Source: Mycolicibacterium hodleri
GTDB lineage: Bacteria; Actinomycetota; Actinomycetes; Mycobacteriales; Mycobacteriaceae
DNA length: 58,545 nucleotides
Direction: 5' to 3'
NCBI RefSeq assembly: GCF_006439015.1
Contig: NZ_RCZG01000021.1
Location: 985 to 59,529 of the forward strand
Shown here one piece after another: positions 1 through 8,631 of this stretch. The position numbers and the translations under genes were made by a program. How positions within the stretch are numbered: position 1 is the first letter of the stretch; every line of letters starts with the position of its first letter. Under the pieces are notes generated by a model. That model searched no databases. It saw only the letters and a list, made by a program, of their open reading frames with translations, and was not told where the DNA came from.

Positions 1-641
1 AGCAGGATGTGCAGGCCGTAGAGCCGGGGGATGATGATCTCGCCGGGGAAGTCGCCGCCGAACAGTGCCCAGTGCAGCCAGGTCCCGATCAGCGGCATGC
101 CCAGGGTGATCGAGGAGAACGCGGCCCGCAGCCCGGTCCCGGAGAGCAGGTCATCGGGCAGGGAGTAGCCGAAGTAGCCCTCGAACATGGCCAGGATCAG
201 CAGCAGCGAGCCGATCACCCAGTTGGCTTCGCGGGGACGGCGGAACGCACCGGTGAAGAACACCCGGGCCAGGTGCACCATGATCGAGGCCGCGAACAGC
301 AGCGCCGCCCAGTGATGGACTTGGCGGACGAACAGCCCACCGCGAATCTCGAAGGAGATGTCCAACGCGGTCTCATAGGCCCGCGACATCTGAATGCCGT
401 TGAGCGGCTGGTACACCCCGTGATAGGTAACTTCAGCCATCGACGGGTCGAAGAACAGGGTCAGGTACACACCGGTCAACAGCAACACGATGAAGCTGTA
501 CAACGCGATCTCCCCGAGCAGGAACGACCAATGCGTCGGAAACACCTTGTTCAACTGACGACGCACCGCCGCCGACGGGTGATACCGCGAATCAATCGCA
601 TCACCCTGGGCTGCAGCTATTTCAGCGATTTTTGGGCTCAT
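1..641 (-). CDS. qcrB: Cytochrome bc1 complex cytochrome b subunit, partial
   Basis: Membrane cytochrome b of the menaquinol:cytochrome c reductase that forms a supercomplex with the aa3 oxidase. Only about the first 213 residues are in the window; the gene runs off the left edge. The N-terminus begins MSPKIAEIAAAQGD and is followed by KVFPTHWSFLLGEIALYSF and the first transmembrane helices. VRQVHHWAALLF carries haem-ligand histidines, and the GYSLPDDLLSG stretch is typical of actinobacterial QcrB. The ATG overlaps the qcrA stop by 4 nt (ATGA), so translation is probably coupled. The Qo-site part where known QcrB inhibitors bind is outside the window. Confidence 0.97.
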   Translation of the reverse strand, partial: MSPKIAEIAAAQGDAIDSRYHPSAAVRRQLNKVFPTHWSFLLGEIALYSFIVLLLTGVYLTLFFDPSMAEVTYHGVYQPLNGIQMSRAYETALDISFEIRGGLFVRQVHHWAALLFAASIMVHLARVFFTGAFRRPREANWVIGSLLLILAMFEGYFGYSLPDDLLSGTGLRAAFSSITLGMPLIGTWLHWALFGGDFPGEIIIPRLYGLHIL

Positions 642-1804
642 GACGTTCGCTCCCAGAATGCCGGTCCGACTGGTTCGATGAAGTTTCCGTTTGCCACCAG
701 ATAGCCATCCTTGTCGATGGTCACCGGAAGCTGGGCCAGAGCGCGAGCCGCCGGGCCGAAGATGGGACGTGCGAAGTGCAGCGCGTCGAACTGGGACTGG
801 TGGCACGGGCAGAGGATGCGGTAGGTCTGCTGCTCATACAGCGACGAGGGGCAACCCAGGTGCGAGCAGACCTTGGTGAAGGCGAACAGGTCGCCGAAGT
901 TGAAGCTCTCCTGACCCTGACGCTTCACCACGCGGCTCATGTCCTCGGGCCGGATTCTGATCAACATCACCGGATTGCGCACGCCCATCGCGATCTCGGT
1001 GAGCAGTTCGTGGGACTCGAAGGTCGACCCGTCGCCGTCGGACGCCCGCCAGGGGAAGACCGTCTCCATGCCGCCTGCGTCGATGTCCTCTGGGCGCATC
1101 CTGACGAACGGTGAGCTGCCGGGCTGGCCGGTGGCGCGCGCCATGTAGATCGTCTCGCCAGTGAAGCGCGGAGTCCAGCCCGACGTCCACAGCACGGCCT
1201 TCTTGCCCTCTGCGGTCGGAACTACCGGCTTCCACGGGTTCTTGATGATGCCGCCGATGAACGCCACTGCCGTGCCGAGCCCGAAGGCGCCGAGTCCGAT
1301 ACCAAGCGACAAGCCAATCAGCTTGCGGCGCTTGATGGTCGAGGTCTCCAGCGCGTCGGTGAGGTTGGCCGCAGTGGCCCTGCGCTCGATCTCGGGGGAC
1401 GGGCCGTCGTGGCGGTCCTGGATGGAGATCTCTTCGGGAATGAACTTCTTCTGGAAGAGCACCGCGCCGATCCCGATCGCCAGGATCGAGAGCCCGAACG
1501 TCACGCCGTACAGCGGCGTGGCCAGGCTGTAGACGAACTCGCCCGCGGAGCCGTACGGCTGGTACTCCCACGGCCAGAACAGGAACACCAGCAGCAGCGC
1601 CAGTCCCAGGAAGCCGCCGAACAGCAGCCAGTAGGAGACCGTGCGTTCGGCCCGCTTCTCCGCCTTGGTGCCTTCGATGGGCCAGCGCGCCTCTTTGAAG
1701 ACGGTTTCGACGCCGTCAATCTTTCCGCCGAGCGCGACGAGTTCCTCGCGCGTCATCTTCGCCAACTGCTCGTCGGTCGGATTCTCGTTCACGTTGTCGC
1801 TCAT
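638..1804 (-). CDS. qcrA: Cytochrome bc1 complex Rieske iron-sulfur subunit
   Basis: Rieske [2Fe-2S] protein of the bcc complex, passing electrons from menaquinol to the dihaem cytochrome c. It has 388 residues. Actinobacterial QcrA is longer than the mitochondrial type and has three membrane helices; hydrophobic stretches are visible near residues 60-80, 95-115 and 170-190. The cluster ligands are in CSHLGC (Cys313, His315) and CPCHQSQF (about residues 333-340), followed by the FGPAARAL loop. I chose the ATG at 1804 (MSDNVNEN) because it overlaps the qcrC stop as ATGA; an in-frame start 18 nt upstream is possible but lies inside qcrC. Confidence 0.96.
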   Translation of the reverse strand: MSDNVNENPTDEQLAKMTREELVALGGKIDGVETVFKEARWPIEGTKAEKRAERTVSYWLLFGGFLGLALLLVFLFWPWEYQPYGSAGEFVYSLATPLYGVTFGLSILAIGIGAVLFQKKFIPEEISIQDRHDGPSPEIERRATAANLTDALETSTIKRRKLIGLSLGIGLGAFGLGTAVAFIGGIIKNPWKPVVPTAEGKKAVLWTSGWTPRFTGETIYMARATGQPGSSPFVRMRPEDIDAGGMETVFPWRASDGDGSTFESHELLTEIAMGVRNPVMLIRIRPEDMSRVVKRQGQESFNFGDLFAFTKVCSHLGCPSSLYEQQTYRILCPCHQSQFDALHFARPIFGPAARALAQLPVTIDKDGYLVANGNFIEPVGPAFWERTS

Positions 1805-2607
1805 GCGCGCGATCCCACCCACAGAGCGGCGCCGATGACGGCGACCATCCCGATGATCCAGGCCGCCATGCCTTCTGGCGCGGGGCCGAAGCCGCCGAGG
1901 CCGTAGCCGCCCGGATCGGGAGTCTCGGAAGCCATCCGGACGTAGGCGACGATGTCCTTCTTCTCTTCCGGGCTGAGCTGGCGGTCGGAGAACTTGGGCA
2001 TGTTCTGCGGACCGGTCAGCATCGCGGTGTAGATCTGCGCGGGGGTGGCCTCATCCAGCGGCGGCGCGTACTTGCCCGACGACAGGGCGCCGCCCTTGCC
2101 GGTGAAGTTGTGACACGACGAGCAGTTGAGGCGGAAGAGATCGCCACCGCGGGCGACGTCGCTGCCGATCAGGCTGCTGTCGGCCACCGCGCCGTTGGCG
2201 TCCCGAGGGGTGACGGGTCCTCCGCCGTTGGCCTGCACGTAGGCGCCGAGCGCATCGACCTGATGGGGGTCGAAGATGGGGGGCTTGCGGGCGATCTGCG
2301 CTTCACCGCGCATCGCGGGCATGCGCCCGCTGCCGACCTGGAAGTAGACCGATGCGTCGCCGACGCCGATGAGGCTCGGGCCGCGATTTGGCACACCCTG
2401 AAGATTGGCGCCGTGACACGTGATGCAGGCCGTCTCGTACAGCTGCTGACCGGTTCGCAGCAGCGCCAGGCCCGACTCGTCGGCGACCGCGACCTGCGGC
2501 TTGGGTGTCAGCGTGGCTGCGATGCCACCCGCCACGAGAAGTCCGGTCAGCAGCAGCATTGCGCCTGACACACGCCTGCGTAGCCGCCGGCGAGACTTGC
2601 TGGTCAT
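1801..2607 (-). CDS. qcrC: Cytochrome bc1 complex dihaem cytochrome c subunit
   Basis: Membrane-anchored dihaem cytochrome c that links the Rieske protein directly to the aa3 oxidase, replacing a soluble cytochrome c in actinobacteria. The two haem motifs are CITCHG and CSSCHN, each followed by a Met-containing region (GRMPAMRG and GPQNMPKFS). There is an N-terminal signal-like helix after an Arg-rich stretch and a C-terminal membrane helix (WIIGMVAVIGAALWVG). I chose the ATG at 2607 (MTSKSRRR) because AGAAGG lies just upstream; the alternative ATG at 2622 would overlap the ctaE stop as ATGA. The gene sits between ctaE and qcrA in one operon. Confidence 0.95.
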   Translation of the reverse strand: MTSKSRRRLRRRVSGAMLLLTGLLVAGGIAATLTPKPQVAVADESGLALLRTGQQLYETACITCHGANLQGVPNRGPSLIGVGDASVYFQVGSGRMPAMRGEAQIARKPPIFDPHQVDALGAYVQANGGGPVTPRDANGAVADSSLIGSDVARGGDLFRLNCSSCHNFTGKGGALSSGKYAPPLDEATPAQIYTAMLTGPQNMPKFSDRQLSPEEKKDIVAYVRMASETPDPGGYGLGGFGPAPEGMAAWIIGMVAVIGAALWVGSRA

Positions 2608-2618
2608 CGAGCCCCTTC

Positions 2619-3230
2619 TCATCGGACGAAATAGATGACGGCGAACAGCGCGATCCACACGATGTCGACGAAGTGCCAGTAGTAGGACACAACGATGGCA
2701 GCGGTGGCTTGCGCCGGGGTGAACTTGCTCATGCGGGTACGCGCGAGCAGGAACAGGAAGGCGATCAAACCGCCGATGACGTGCAGGCCGTGGAAGCCGG
2801 TCGCCAAGTAGAACACCGACCCGTAGGCGCTGCCGGGGATCGTGGTGCCGTGGCTGACGAGGTGGTAGTACTCGTAGCCCTGACCGGCGACGAAGAACGC
2901 GCCCATGAAGAAGGTCAGCAGATACCAGCGTCGGAGTCCGAACACGTCGCCGCGTTCGGCGGCGAAGACGCCCATCTGGCAGGTGAAGGACGACGCGATC
3001 AGCACCAGCGTCACCGGTACCGCCTGCACCAGATTCAGTTCGGTCGGGGCCGGTGGCCAGTTACCGGCGGCTTGCGCCCGCGCGGTGAAGTACATCGCAA
3101 ACAGCCCAGCAAAGAACATCAGCTCGCTGGAAAGCCACACGATGGTGCCAACACTTACCATGTTGGGACGATTCAGCGAATGCACACGCGCAGTGATCGC
3201 GGTTCCCGAGGTCCCTACAGCGCTCGTCAC
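2619..3230 (-). CDS. ctaE: Cytochrome c oxidase subunit III
   Basis: Subunit III of the aa3-type terminal oxidase, an integral membrane protein of 203 residues with about five predicted helices. Family features are SSELMFFAGLFAMYFTARA near residues 34-52, FHGLHVIGG near residue 145, and a C-terminal helix rich in Tyr and Trp (SYYWHFVDIVWIALF). The start is a GTG at 3230. It is the promoter-proximal gene of ctaE-qcrCAB, the arrangement known from mycobacteria and corynebacteria. It is divergent from trpD across 68 bp. Confidence 0.96.
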   Translation of the reverse strand: MTSAVGTSGTAITARVHSLNRPNMVSVGTIVWLSSELMFFAGLFAMYFTARAQAAGNWPPAPTELNLVQAVPVTLVLIASSFTCQMGVFAAERGDVFGLRRWYLLTFFMGAFFVAGQGYEYYHLVSHGTTIPGSAYGSVFYLATGFHGLHVIGGLIAFLFLLARTRMSKFTPAQATAAIVVSYYWHFVDIVWIALFAVIYFVR

Positions 3231-3298
3231 ATCTTGAAGTATGACGCTTTGTAGTTGTCCAACTCCACCCGGGGCACGACATTCGTAATAATCAATTC
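3231..3298. promoter_or_regulatory. Divergent ctaE / trpD promoter region
   Basis: The 68-bp space between two divergent genes must hold both promoters. On the plus strand a TAATAAT (3286-3292) ends six bases before the trpD GTG, as expected for a -10 element of a leaderless mycobacterial transcript. On the minus strand CATACT lies about nine bases before the ctaE GTG. No clear -35 element is seen for either. This is inference from spacing and consensus only. Confidence 0.45.
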
Positions 3299-4357
3299 GT
3301 GACGTCTCTCGATTCGATGACCTGGCCGCAGATTCTCGGCCGCCTGACCACCGGTCGCGCGCTCGTGGGAGGGCAGGCGGGATGGGCCATGGACCAGATC
3401 ATGACCGGCGTGGCGACGCCGGCTCAAATCGCCGGTTTCGCGGTCTCGATGAAGATGAAGGGCCCGACCTCGGCTGAGGTCAAGGAACTCGCCGACACCA
3501 TGCTCCGGCACGCTCGCCGGGTGCCGACCGACGTCATCGGAACGGCCGCCGTGGACGTCGTCGGCACCGGCGGTGACGGGGCCAACACCGTGAATCTGTC
3601 CACGATGGCCTCGATCGTGGTGGCGGCGAGCGGCGTGCCAGTCGTCAAGCACGGAAATCGGGCAGCGTCGTCGCTGTCCGGCGGAGCCGACACGCTCGAA
3701 GCCCTCGGCGTGCGCATCGATCTGGGTCCGGAGGAGGTGGCGCGGTGCGTTGCAGAGGTGGGTATCGGGTTCGCATTCGCCCCTCAGTTCCATCCGTCGT
3801 ATCGGCACGCTTCGGCGGTACGTCGTGAGATCGGCGTCCCCACCGTCTTCAACCTCCTGGGGCCGCTCACGAACCCGGCGGGGCCCCGCGCAGGCCTGAT
3901 CGGATGTGCGTGGGCCGATCTCGCCGAGGTGATGGCAGGGGTGTTCGCGACACGCGGCTCCAGCGTGCTGGTGGTGCACGGCGACGACGGCCTTGACGAA
4001 CTGACCACGACGACGACGAGCACCATCTGGCGCGTGCAGGCGGGCACCGTCGAGCGACTGACGTTCGACCCGGGCGCCTTCGGTTTCGAGCGCGCCGACC
4101 TGAGCGAGTTGACGGGCGGTGACGCCGAGGCCAACGCCGCGTCGGTCCGCGAAGTGTTCGCGGGCGCCAAGGGTGCGGTTCGCGACGCGGTGATCCTGAA
4201 CGCGGGGGGCGCGATGGTGGCGCACGCCGGCCTATCCAGCGACGCCAAATGGGTGCCTGCGTGGGAAGCCGGACTCTCCCGCGCCGCCGACGCGATCGAC
4301 TCGGGCGCGGCCGAAGAGTTGCTCGCGCGTTGGGTGCGGTTCACTCATGAGCTCTGA
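3299..4357 (+). CDS. trpD: Anthranilate phosphoribosyltransferase
   Basis: Second step of tryptophan synthesis: transfers phosphoribose from PRPP to anthranilate. It has 352 residues, the usual family length. The PRPP/anthranilate site motifs are visible: VGTGGDGANTVNLST near residue 88, KHGNRAASSLSG near residue 119, and FAPQFHPSYRHASAVRREIG near residue 160. The start is GTG, probably leaderless. The gene stands alone, as in other mycobacteria, away from trpECBA. Its last 126 bases are antisense to the 3' end of the convergent exonuclease gene. Confidence 0.96.
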   Translation: MTSLDSMTWPQILGRLTTGRALVGGQAGWAMDQIMTGVATPAQIAGFAVSMKMKGPTSAEVKELADTMLRHARRVPTDVIGTAAVDVVGTGGDGANTVNLSTMASIVVAASGVPVVKHGNRAASSLSGGADTLEALGVRIDLGPEEVARCVAEVGIGFAFAPQFHPSYRHASAVRREIGVPTVFNLLGPLTNPAGPRAGLIGCAWADLAEVMAGVFATRGSSVLVVHGDDGLDELTTTTTSTIWRVQAGTVERLTFDPGAFGFERADLSELTGGDAEANAASVREVFAGAKGAVRDAVILNAGGAMVAHAGLSSDAKWVPAWEAGLSRAADAIDSGAAEELLARWVRFTHEL

Positions 4358-6139
4358 GCCCAACGCCTCGGTCTGCTTGGCTGCCATTCGCGCGGAGCGC
4401 GCCGCCGCCGCCCACGCCGCGTGCCTGCCCGCCGCCGTGATCGGCGTGGCATAGCCGATCCCGGTGGCCGTGTCGGCTCGCACGATGCGCACTCCCGGCT
4501 GGCTCATCCAACGTGCGATGAGGGCGGTCTCCTCGACGAGCGCGCCTCCCAGTGGCGCGTCGGCAGGCAAAATCGACTGCGCAGCAGCGCATATCGCGTC
4601 CACGACCGGCATCGGCGGCACCCCTCGGCGCGCGTTGCCTGCCGCGGCGAGTTGGCCGCTCCTGACGATCGCGAGGTGCCAGCCGCCAGCGCCATCCGGG
4701 CTGGCGGCAACCAGTTCGTCGACTGCGACGAGCGCGTGTAGTCGCTGACCGCGCCACACGGTGTCGATCGCGGTGGCGGTGTGGTCGCGCAACCGGGCGG
4801 CGGTCTCGTACCTACCGTGCGCCGCCAGCTGACCGATGTGGGTGAGCGCTTGCAACAGCGCCGAGTCGTCGGCTCCGGCGATGAGGTCGGCGGCCCGTGC
4901 GGAGTCGGCGGCGTAGGCGAGTGCCGTGACGTCGCGTTCGGCCGGGCAGGGAGACAGCTCGCGGACGGGGCAGGACGGCCCGTGCAGCGCCGAACGGGCC
5001 AGTCGGGTGGTGCAGGTTCGCACGCCGGTGAAACGGGCCAGCAGTGCGGCAGTCTCCACGGCGTCGGCCCGCACCCGAAATGGGCCGACCGCCCTGTCGT
5101 GTCTGGGCGACCGGACGACTGAGAACCTGGGAAAGGCTTCGTCGGTCAGGACCACCCACCACCATCTGTGCGGAAACTTGGACCGCCGGTTGTAAGGGGG
5201 AGCGTGCGCGGCGAGCAGTCTGAGTTCGCGCACGCCCGCCTCGAGTTCGTGCGCACACTCGACGTGGTCGACCCGCGTGGTCAACGACGCCATCTCCTTC
5301 ATGCGGGTACGCGGGTCGGCGCCGGTGAAGTACTGCCCGACCCGGCGTCTCAGGTCGACCGCGGTGCCCACGTACAGCACCTCCTCGGAGGGACCGCGGA
5401 ACAGGTAGACACCGGGCCGCCTCGGCAACGCGGCGGCCAGATGGCGGTTGCGCCGCTGAGCGGGTGTCACGTCGGGCAGATAGTCCCTGAGGTCGGCGAA
5501 CGTCTGGATGCCTTGATTGCCGACGCGTTCGATGAGGGCGTGCAGCACGTCGACGGTGGCGCGCGCATCGTCGAGGGCTCGGTGCGTCGGCGTGGTGCTG
5601 GCTCCGAAAAGCTGCGCCAGCGCAGATAGTCGAACGCTCGGTGCCTCGTCACGGGTCAGCACCCGCCGCGCGAGCTTGACGGTGCACAACACGGGGGGCC
5701 GCTTCCATGGCAGCTGCAGACGGTCCGCCGCGGCACGCAGGAATCCCACGTCGAAACCGGCATTGTGGGCGACCAGCACTGCGCCCCGGGAGAACTCCAG
5801 GAAGGCGGGCAGCACTGAGTCGATGGTCGGGGCGTCGAACACCATGGCCGTGGTGATGCCGGTCAGTGCGACGATCTGCGGGGGGATCGAACGACCAGGG
5901 TCCACGAGGGTGGCCAGCTCGCCGAGCACCTCGCCGCCGCGCACCTTGACGGCGCCGATTTCGGTGATCGCGTCGTAGCCGTTGCCCTTCTCGTCGCCCC
6001 TGGCCCGGCTGCCGGTGGTCTCCAGGTCGACGATGACGAAGGTCGTGTCGCGCAACGGCGTCTCGGCCAGCCCCTCGGGCAGTCCGGCCGGATCGTCACG
6101 GAAGACCGCGTCGACGTCGCCGAAGCTCAGCTGGCCCAT
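4232..6139 (-). CDS. DEDDh exonuclease fused to UvrC-like GIY-YIG domain
   Basis: Two-domain nuclease related to Rv2191. Residues about 15-210 form a DEDDh 3'-5' exonuclease of the DnaQ epsilon type, with DLETTG (Exo I), HNAGFDVGFL (Exo II) and HRALDDARAT (Exo III with the DEDDh histidine). After about residue 230 comes a GIY-YIG domain (PGVYLFRG...LYVGTAVDLRRRV) and a UvrC-like middle region. No UvrC C-terminal RNase H nuclease or HhH is recognised, so it resembles the Cho/epsilon fusion proteins rather than true UvrC. A role in DNA repair is likely but unproven. I chose the ATG MGQLSFGD; a GTG 30 nt upstream is possible. Confidence 0.88.
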   Translation of the reverse strand: MGQLSFGDVDAVFRDDPAGLPEGLAETPLRDTTFVIVDLETTGSRARGDEKGNGYDAITEIGAVKVRGGEVLGELATLVDPGRSIPPQIVALTGITTAMVFDAPTIDSVLPAFLEFSRGAVLVAHNAGFDVGFLRAAADRLQLPWKRPPVLCTVKLARRVLTRDEAPSVRLSALAQLFGASTTPTHRALDDARATVDVLHALIERVGNQGIQTFADLRDYLPDVTPAQRRNRHLAAALPRRPGVYLFRGPSEEVLYVGTAVDLRRRVGQYFTGADPRTRMKEMASLTTRVDHVECAHELEAGVRELRLLAAHAPPYNRRSKFPHRWWWVVLTDEAFPRFSVVRSPRHDRAVGPFRVRADAVETAALLARFTGVRTCTTRLARSALHGPSCPVRELSPCPAERDVTALAYAADSARAADLIAGADDSALLQALTHIGQLAAHGRYETAARLRDHTATAIDTVWRGQRLHALVAVDELVAASPDGAGGWHLAIVRSGQLAAAGNARRGVPPMPVVDAICAAAQSILPADAPLGGALVEETALIARWMSQPGVRIVRADTATGIGYATPITAAGRHAAWAAAARSARMAAKQTEALGSELMSEPHPTREQLFGRARVDRVGGAGESGFPRRHPFGVAG

Positions 6140-6257
6140 GGCTGGGACCGTAGGCCCACCGACCGACACCTGCTCACACTTTTGTCATTCGCGGTGTGCG
6201 GGCTTGTCGGTGGTCGTCGTTAACGTGCGCCGTGACTCGAATGAAAGGAGTTCGGCG

Positions 6258-6512
6258 ATGACTCGAGCAGAGACGGGACCGGACCTGCCAGATCGATCGG
6301 GGCTCGATGCCGGGACCCTTCACATCGACTGCGACGACTGCGCGGTGCGCGGACACGGGTGCCAGGACTGCGTCGTCAGTGTTTTATTGGGTGTTCCAGA
6401 GACGTTGCTGGCGGATGAGCGCCAAGCACTGGAGGTGCTCGCAGACGCCGGATTGGCGCCTCGGTTACGGTTGGTTCCGATTCACCGGAGGCACGCAGAC
6501 GGGGTCGCCTGA
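6258..6512 (+). CDS. Small Cys-rich conserved protein
   Basis: A small protein of 84 residues. A good Shine-Dalgarno sequence (AAAGGAG, 6244-6250) sits seven bases before the ATG. The core is HIDCDDCAVRGHGCQDCVV, a CxxC-x5-CxxC arrangement that could bind zinc or an iron-sulfur cluster. The rest is an amphipathic tail (ETLLADERQALEVLADAG) ending in basic residues. I believe similar short proteins occur across actinobacteria upstream of NlpC/P60 genes, but I do not know a function. The gene lies between the exonuclease and the cell-wall hydrolase, divergent from the former. Confidence 0.75.
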   Translation: MTRAETGPDLPDRSGLDAGTLHIDCDDCAVRGHGCQDCVVSVLLGVPETLLADERQALEVLADAGLAPRLRLVPIHRRHADGVA

Positions 6513-6663
6513 CGGCCGCGGACGTCATCGGCAACGAAAAATTCCCGTAGAGCCTGTTAAATTTGCGTCCTCTGTTGGACAACCCCGATGCCGTTTCGTA
6601 ACCTGACTGAGACCTAACGCACGTTCGAGCGGCTCGCTAACGGCAGTTGAAGGACGCGAAATC

Positions 6664-7812
6664 TTGAGGTTTGACGCAATGCACCGAAGCCCACGTGGAC
6701 TTCGGCGACCGATTGTTTGTGCCGTAGCCGGACTGATGGTGTTCGGGGGTGTCCTTGCCGGGAGTTCGCAGGCCGACCCTGCGGGCGACGCCATGGCAAA
6801 GCTCAACGAACTCTCGCGGCAGGCCGAACAGACCACTGAGGCCATGCATACGGCGGAGCTGGACCTCGGAAACAAGTTGCAGTTGCAGCAGGTTGCCGAG
6901 CAGAAACACGCATCCGACCTCGCCGCGGTCGATACGACTAGGGCGCAGTTGGCAACCTTCCAAACCTCCGTCGACCGAGTTGCTGCAGCCCAGTACATGG
7001 GTGGTCGCACCGACGGACTGGACGCAATGTTGACGGCCAATTCGCCGCAGGGCCTCATCGATCAACTTGCAGTGCAACGCGTAATGGCCACCGAGATGTC
7101 GATGCAGATGAAGAACTTCAAGAGCAGCAGCGTGCTGGCCAACAACGCCGAATTGGAGTCCGCCAAGTCGGCCGCCGATGCCAAGACGGCCGCCGAGCAG
7201 GCCGCAGCAGTGCGCGCCGACCTGCAATCCAAGCAAAGCAAACTGCAAGTGCAGATGGCCATCGTCAAGTCTCAGTACACCGCGCTGACGCCGGCCCAGC
7301 GACAGGCTCTGGCAGCGATCCCGCCGGTTCCCCCTCCCGCTCCCGTGCCGGCACCGGACGCCCCGCCGCCCGCCAACGGGCCCGACGTCCTTGCCGACGC
7401 CCCCGGTGGCATCAATCCGGGCGACTTGGCCCCGCCCGAGGGTGCCGTCATCGCTCCCCCCGCAGACGGCGAGGGCGTGGTGGCCGTTCAGGCCGCGTTG
7501 ACCCGGATCGGTTCGCCGTACTCCTGGGGTGCGGCAGGGCCGAGCTCCTTCGACTGCTCGGGTCTCGTGATGTGGGCCTTCGGTCAGGCCGGCGTCAACC
7601 TCCCGCACTCGAGCCAGGCTCTGGCGCAGGGCGGGCAGCCGGTGTCGATGGACCAGATGCAGCCCGGCGACCTCATCACCTACTACTCGGACGCCTCGCA
7701 CGTCGGCATCTACATCGGCGACGGGATGATGGTGCACGCCTCCACGTACGGCACACCGGTGCGGGTCGCCCCGGTGGGCAATGCGCCGATTCACAACGTC
7801 CGTCGTTACTGA
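6664..7812 (+). CDS. Secreted NlpC/P60 peptidoglycan endopeptidase
   Basis: Predicted secreted D,L-endopeptidase that cuts peptide stems in peptidoglycan, equivalent to Rv2190c. It has 382 residues: an N-terminal signal peptide (VCAVAGLMVFGG, cleaved near SSQA-DP), a long coiled-coil region about 40-215, a Pro/Ala-rich linker about 220-275, and a C-terminal NlpC/P60 domain. The catalytic Cys298 (FDCSGLV) and His346 (SHVGIYIG) are intact, with a further His in MMVHAS. I used the TTG at 6664, with GAAGGA about 10 nt upstream; an ATG lies five codons further on. The 150 bp in front show no riboswitch that I can recognise. Confidence 0.92.
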   Translation: MRFDAMHRSPRGLRRPIVCAVAGLMVFGGVLAGSSQADPAGDAMAKLNELSRQAEQTTEAMHTAELDLGNKLQLQQVAEQKHASDLAAVDTTRAQLATFQTSVDRVAAAQYMGGRTDGLDAMLTANSPQGLIDQLAVQRVMATEMSMQMKNFKSSSVLANNAELESAKSAADAKTAAEQAAAVRADLQSKQSKLQVQMAIVKSQYTALTPAQRQALAAIPPVPPPAPVPAPDAPPPANGPDVLADAPGGINPGDLAPPEGAVIAPPADGEGVVAVQAALTRIGSPYSWGAAGPSSFDCSGLVMWAFGQAGVNLPHSSQALAQGGQPVSMDQMQPGDLITYYSDASHVGIYIGDGMMVHASTYGTPVRVAPVGNAPIHNVRRY

Positions 7813-8629
7813 GCGGCCGCTGCTCGGCCTGCTCCTGCTGGCCGAGTTGGCCGCTGCGGTGGTATTCGTCTCGCATCCGCTGGGTGATGCGCGGCCGGCC
7901 CAACAGGGACCACCGACTGCAACCCGCGCAGCCCTCGACGTGCCGACGACGCCTACCGACCCACTCACCCTTCGCGACGGTCGCACCGTCTCCATGATGG
8001 CGCTGGGAGGGGTCCAGACGGCCGATCTCGAGAGCCGGGTGTGGAGCGAACTGGACGGCGCCGCCGACGCGGTCACGGCGTTTTGGGGCGATGACTGGCC
8101 CCGCAACGTCGTCGTGGTGCTCACCCGCACCGACGAGGAGTTCCGCGCCCTCGCCGCCGGCGAGCCGGACATCGCCGCCGCGACGACAGCGCAGCGGATC
8201 GTCTTCGCGCCGCGAGCGAGCTCGATGAGCGATGCGACCTTGCGAATCGTCCTGCGCCACGAACTCTTTCACTATGCCGCCAGAGCACGAACAGCGGCTG
8301 ACGCGCCGCGCTGGCTCACCGAGGGGGTCGCCGATTTCGTCGGCAGACCGCCGACCCCGATGCCAGGACCCGAGCGTGCTACCGAACTTGGGACGCTACC
8401 GACGGACGCGGACTTGGACACTCCCGGTGAGGTCCGGTCGCTGGCTTACGACAGGGCGTGGTGGTTCAGTCGGTTCGTCGCGAGTCGCTACGGGGCCGAG
8501 TCGCTGCGCAAGCTGTACGTCACCGCATGCGGGACCGGCCACCCCGACCAGATGATGGCCATCAAGGGCGCTCTCGGGGCGGACGCACCGCAGGTACTCG
8601 CCGCGTGGCGCGCCTGGCTCGGCGGATAG
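7781..8629 (+). CDS. Membrane-anchored or secreted zinc metallopeptidase (HExxH)
   Basis: A 282-residue protein matching the position of Rv2189c. One N-terminal hydrophobic segment (LLGLLLLAELAAAVVF) suggests export or a membrane anchor. The motif LRHELFHYAA gives HExxH with His160, Glu161 and His164, and WLTEGVADFVG downstream supplies a likely third ligand Glu, as in gluzincin-type peptidases. The substrate is unknown. Its ATG overlaps the 3' end of the NlpC/P60 gene by 32 nt in another frame, and pimB' starts two bases after its stop, so the three genes are probably one operon. Confidence 0.8.
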   Translation: MRRFTTSVVTERPLLGLLLLAELAAAVVFVSHPLGDARPAQQGPPTATRAALDVPTTPTDPLTLRDGRTVSMMALGGVQTADLESRVWSELDGAADAVTAFWGDDWPRNVVVVLTRTDEEFRALAAGEPDIAAATTAQRIVFAPRASSMSDATLRIVLRHELFHYAARARTAADAPRWLTEGVADFVGRPPTPMPGPERATELGTLPTDADLDTPGEVRSLAYDRAWWFSRFVASRYGAESLRKLYVTACGTGHPDQMMAIKGALGADAPQVLAAWRAWLGG

Positions 8630-8631
8630 CG

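Noticed and set aside
3227..4225. Open frame of 332 codons antisense to trpD
   Set aside because: It is a reverse-frame shadow of a high-GC gene: Arg/His/Gly-rich with no recognisable domain, while trpD on the other strand has all its motifs.
6513..6663. Possible c-di-AMP (ydaO) riboswitch before the NlpC/P60 gene
   Set aside because: Such riboswitches occur before some actinobacterial hydrolase genes, but the conserved core sequences are not present and the leader is too short.
6637..8172. 511-codon open frame antisense to the NlpC/P60 gene
   Set aside because: Shadow of the opposite coding strand; low-complexity Ser/Gly/Arg composition and no domain.
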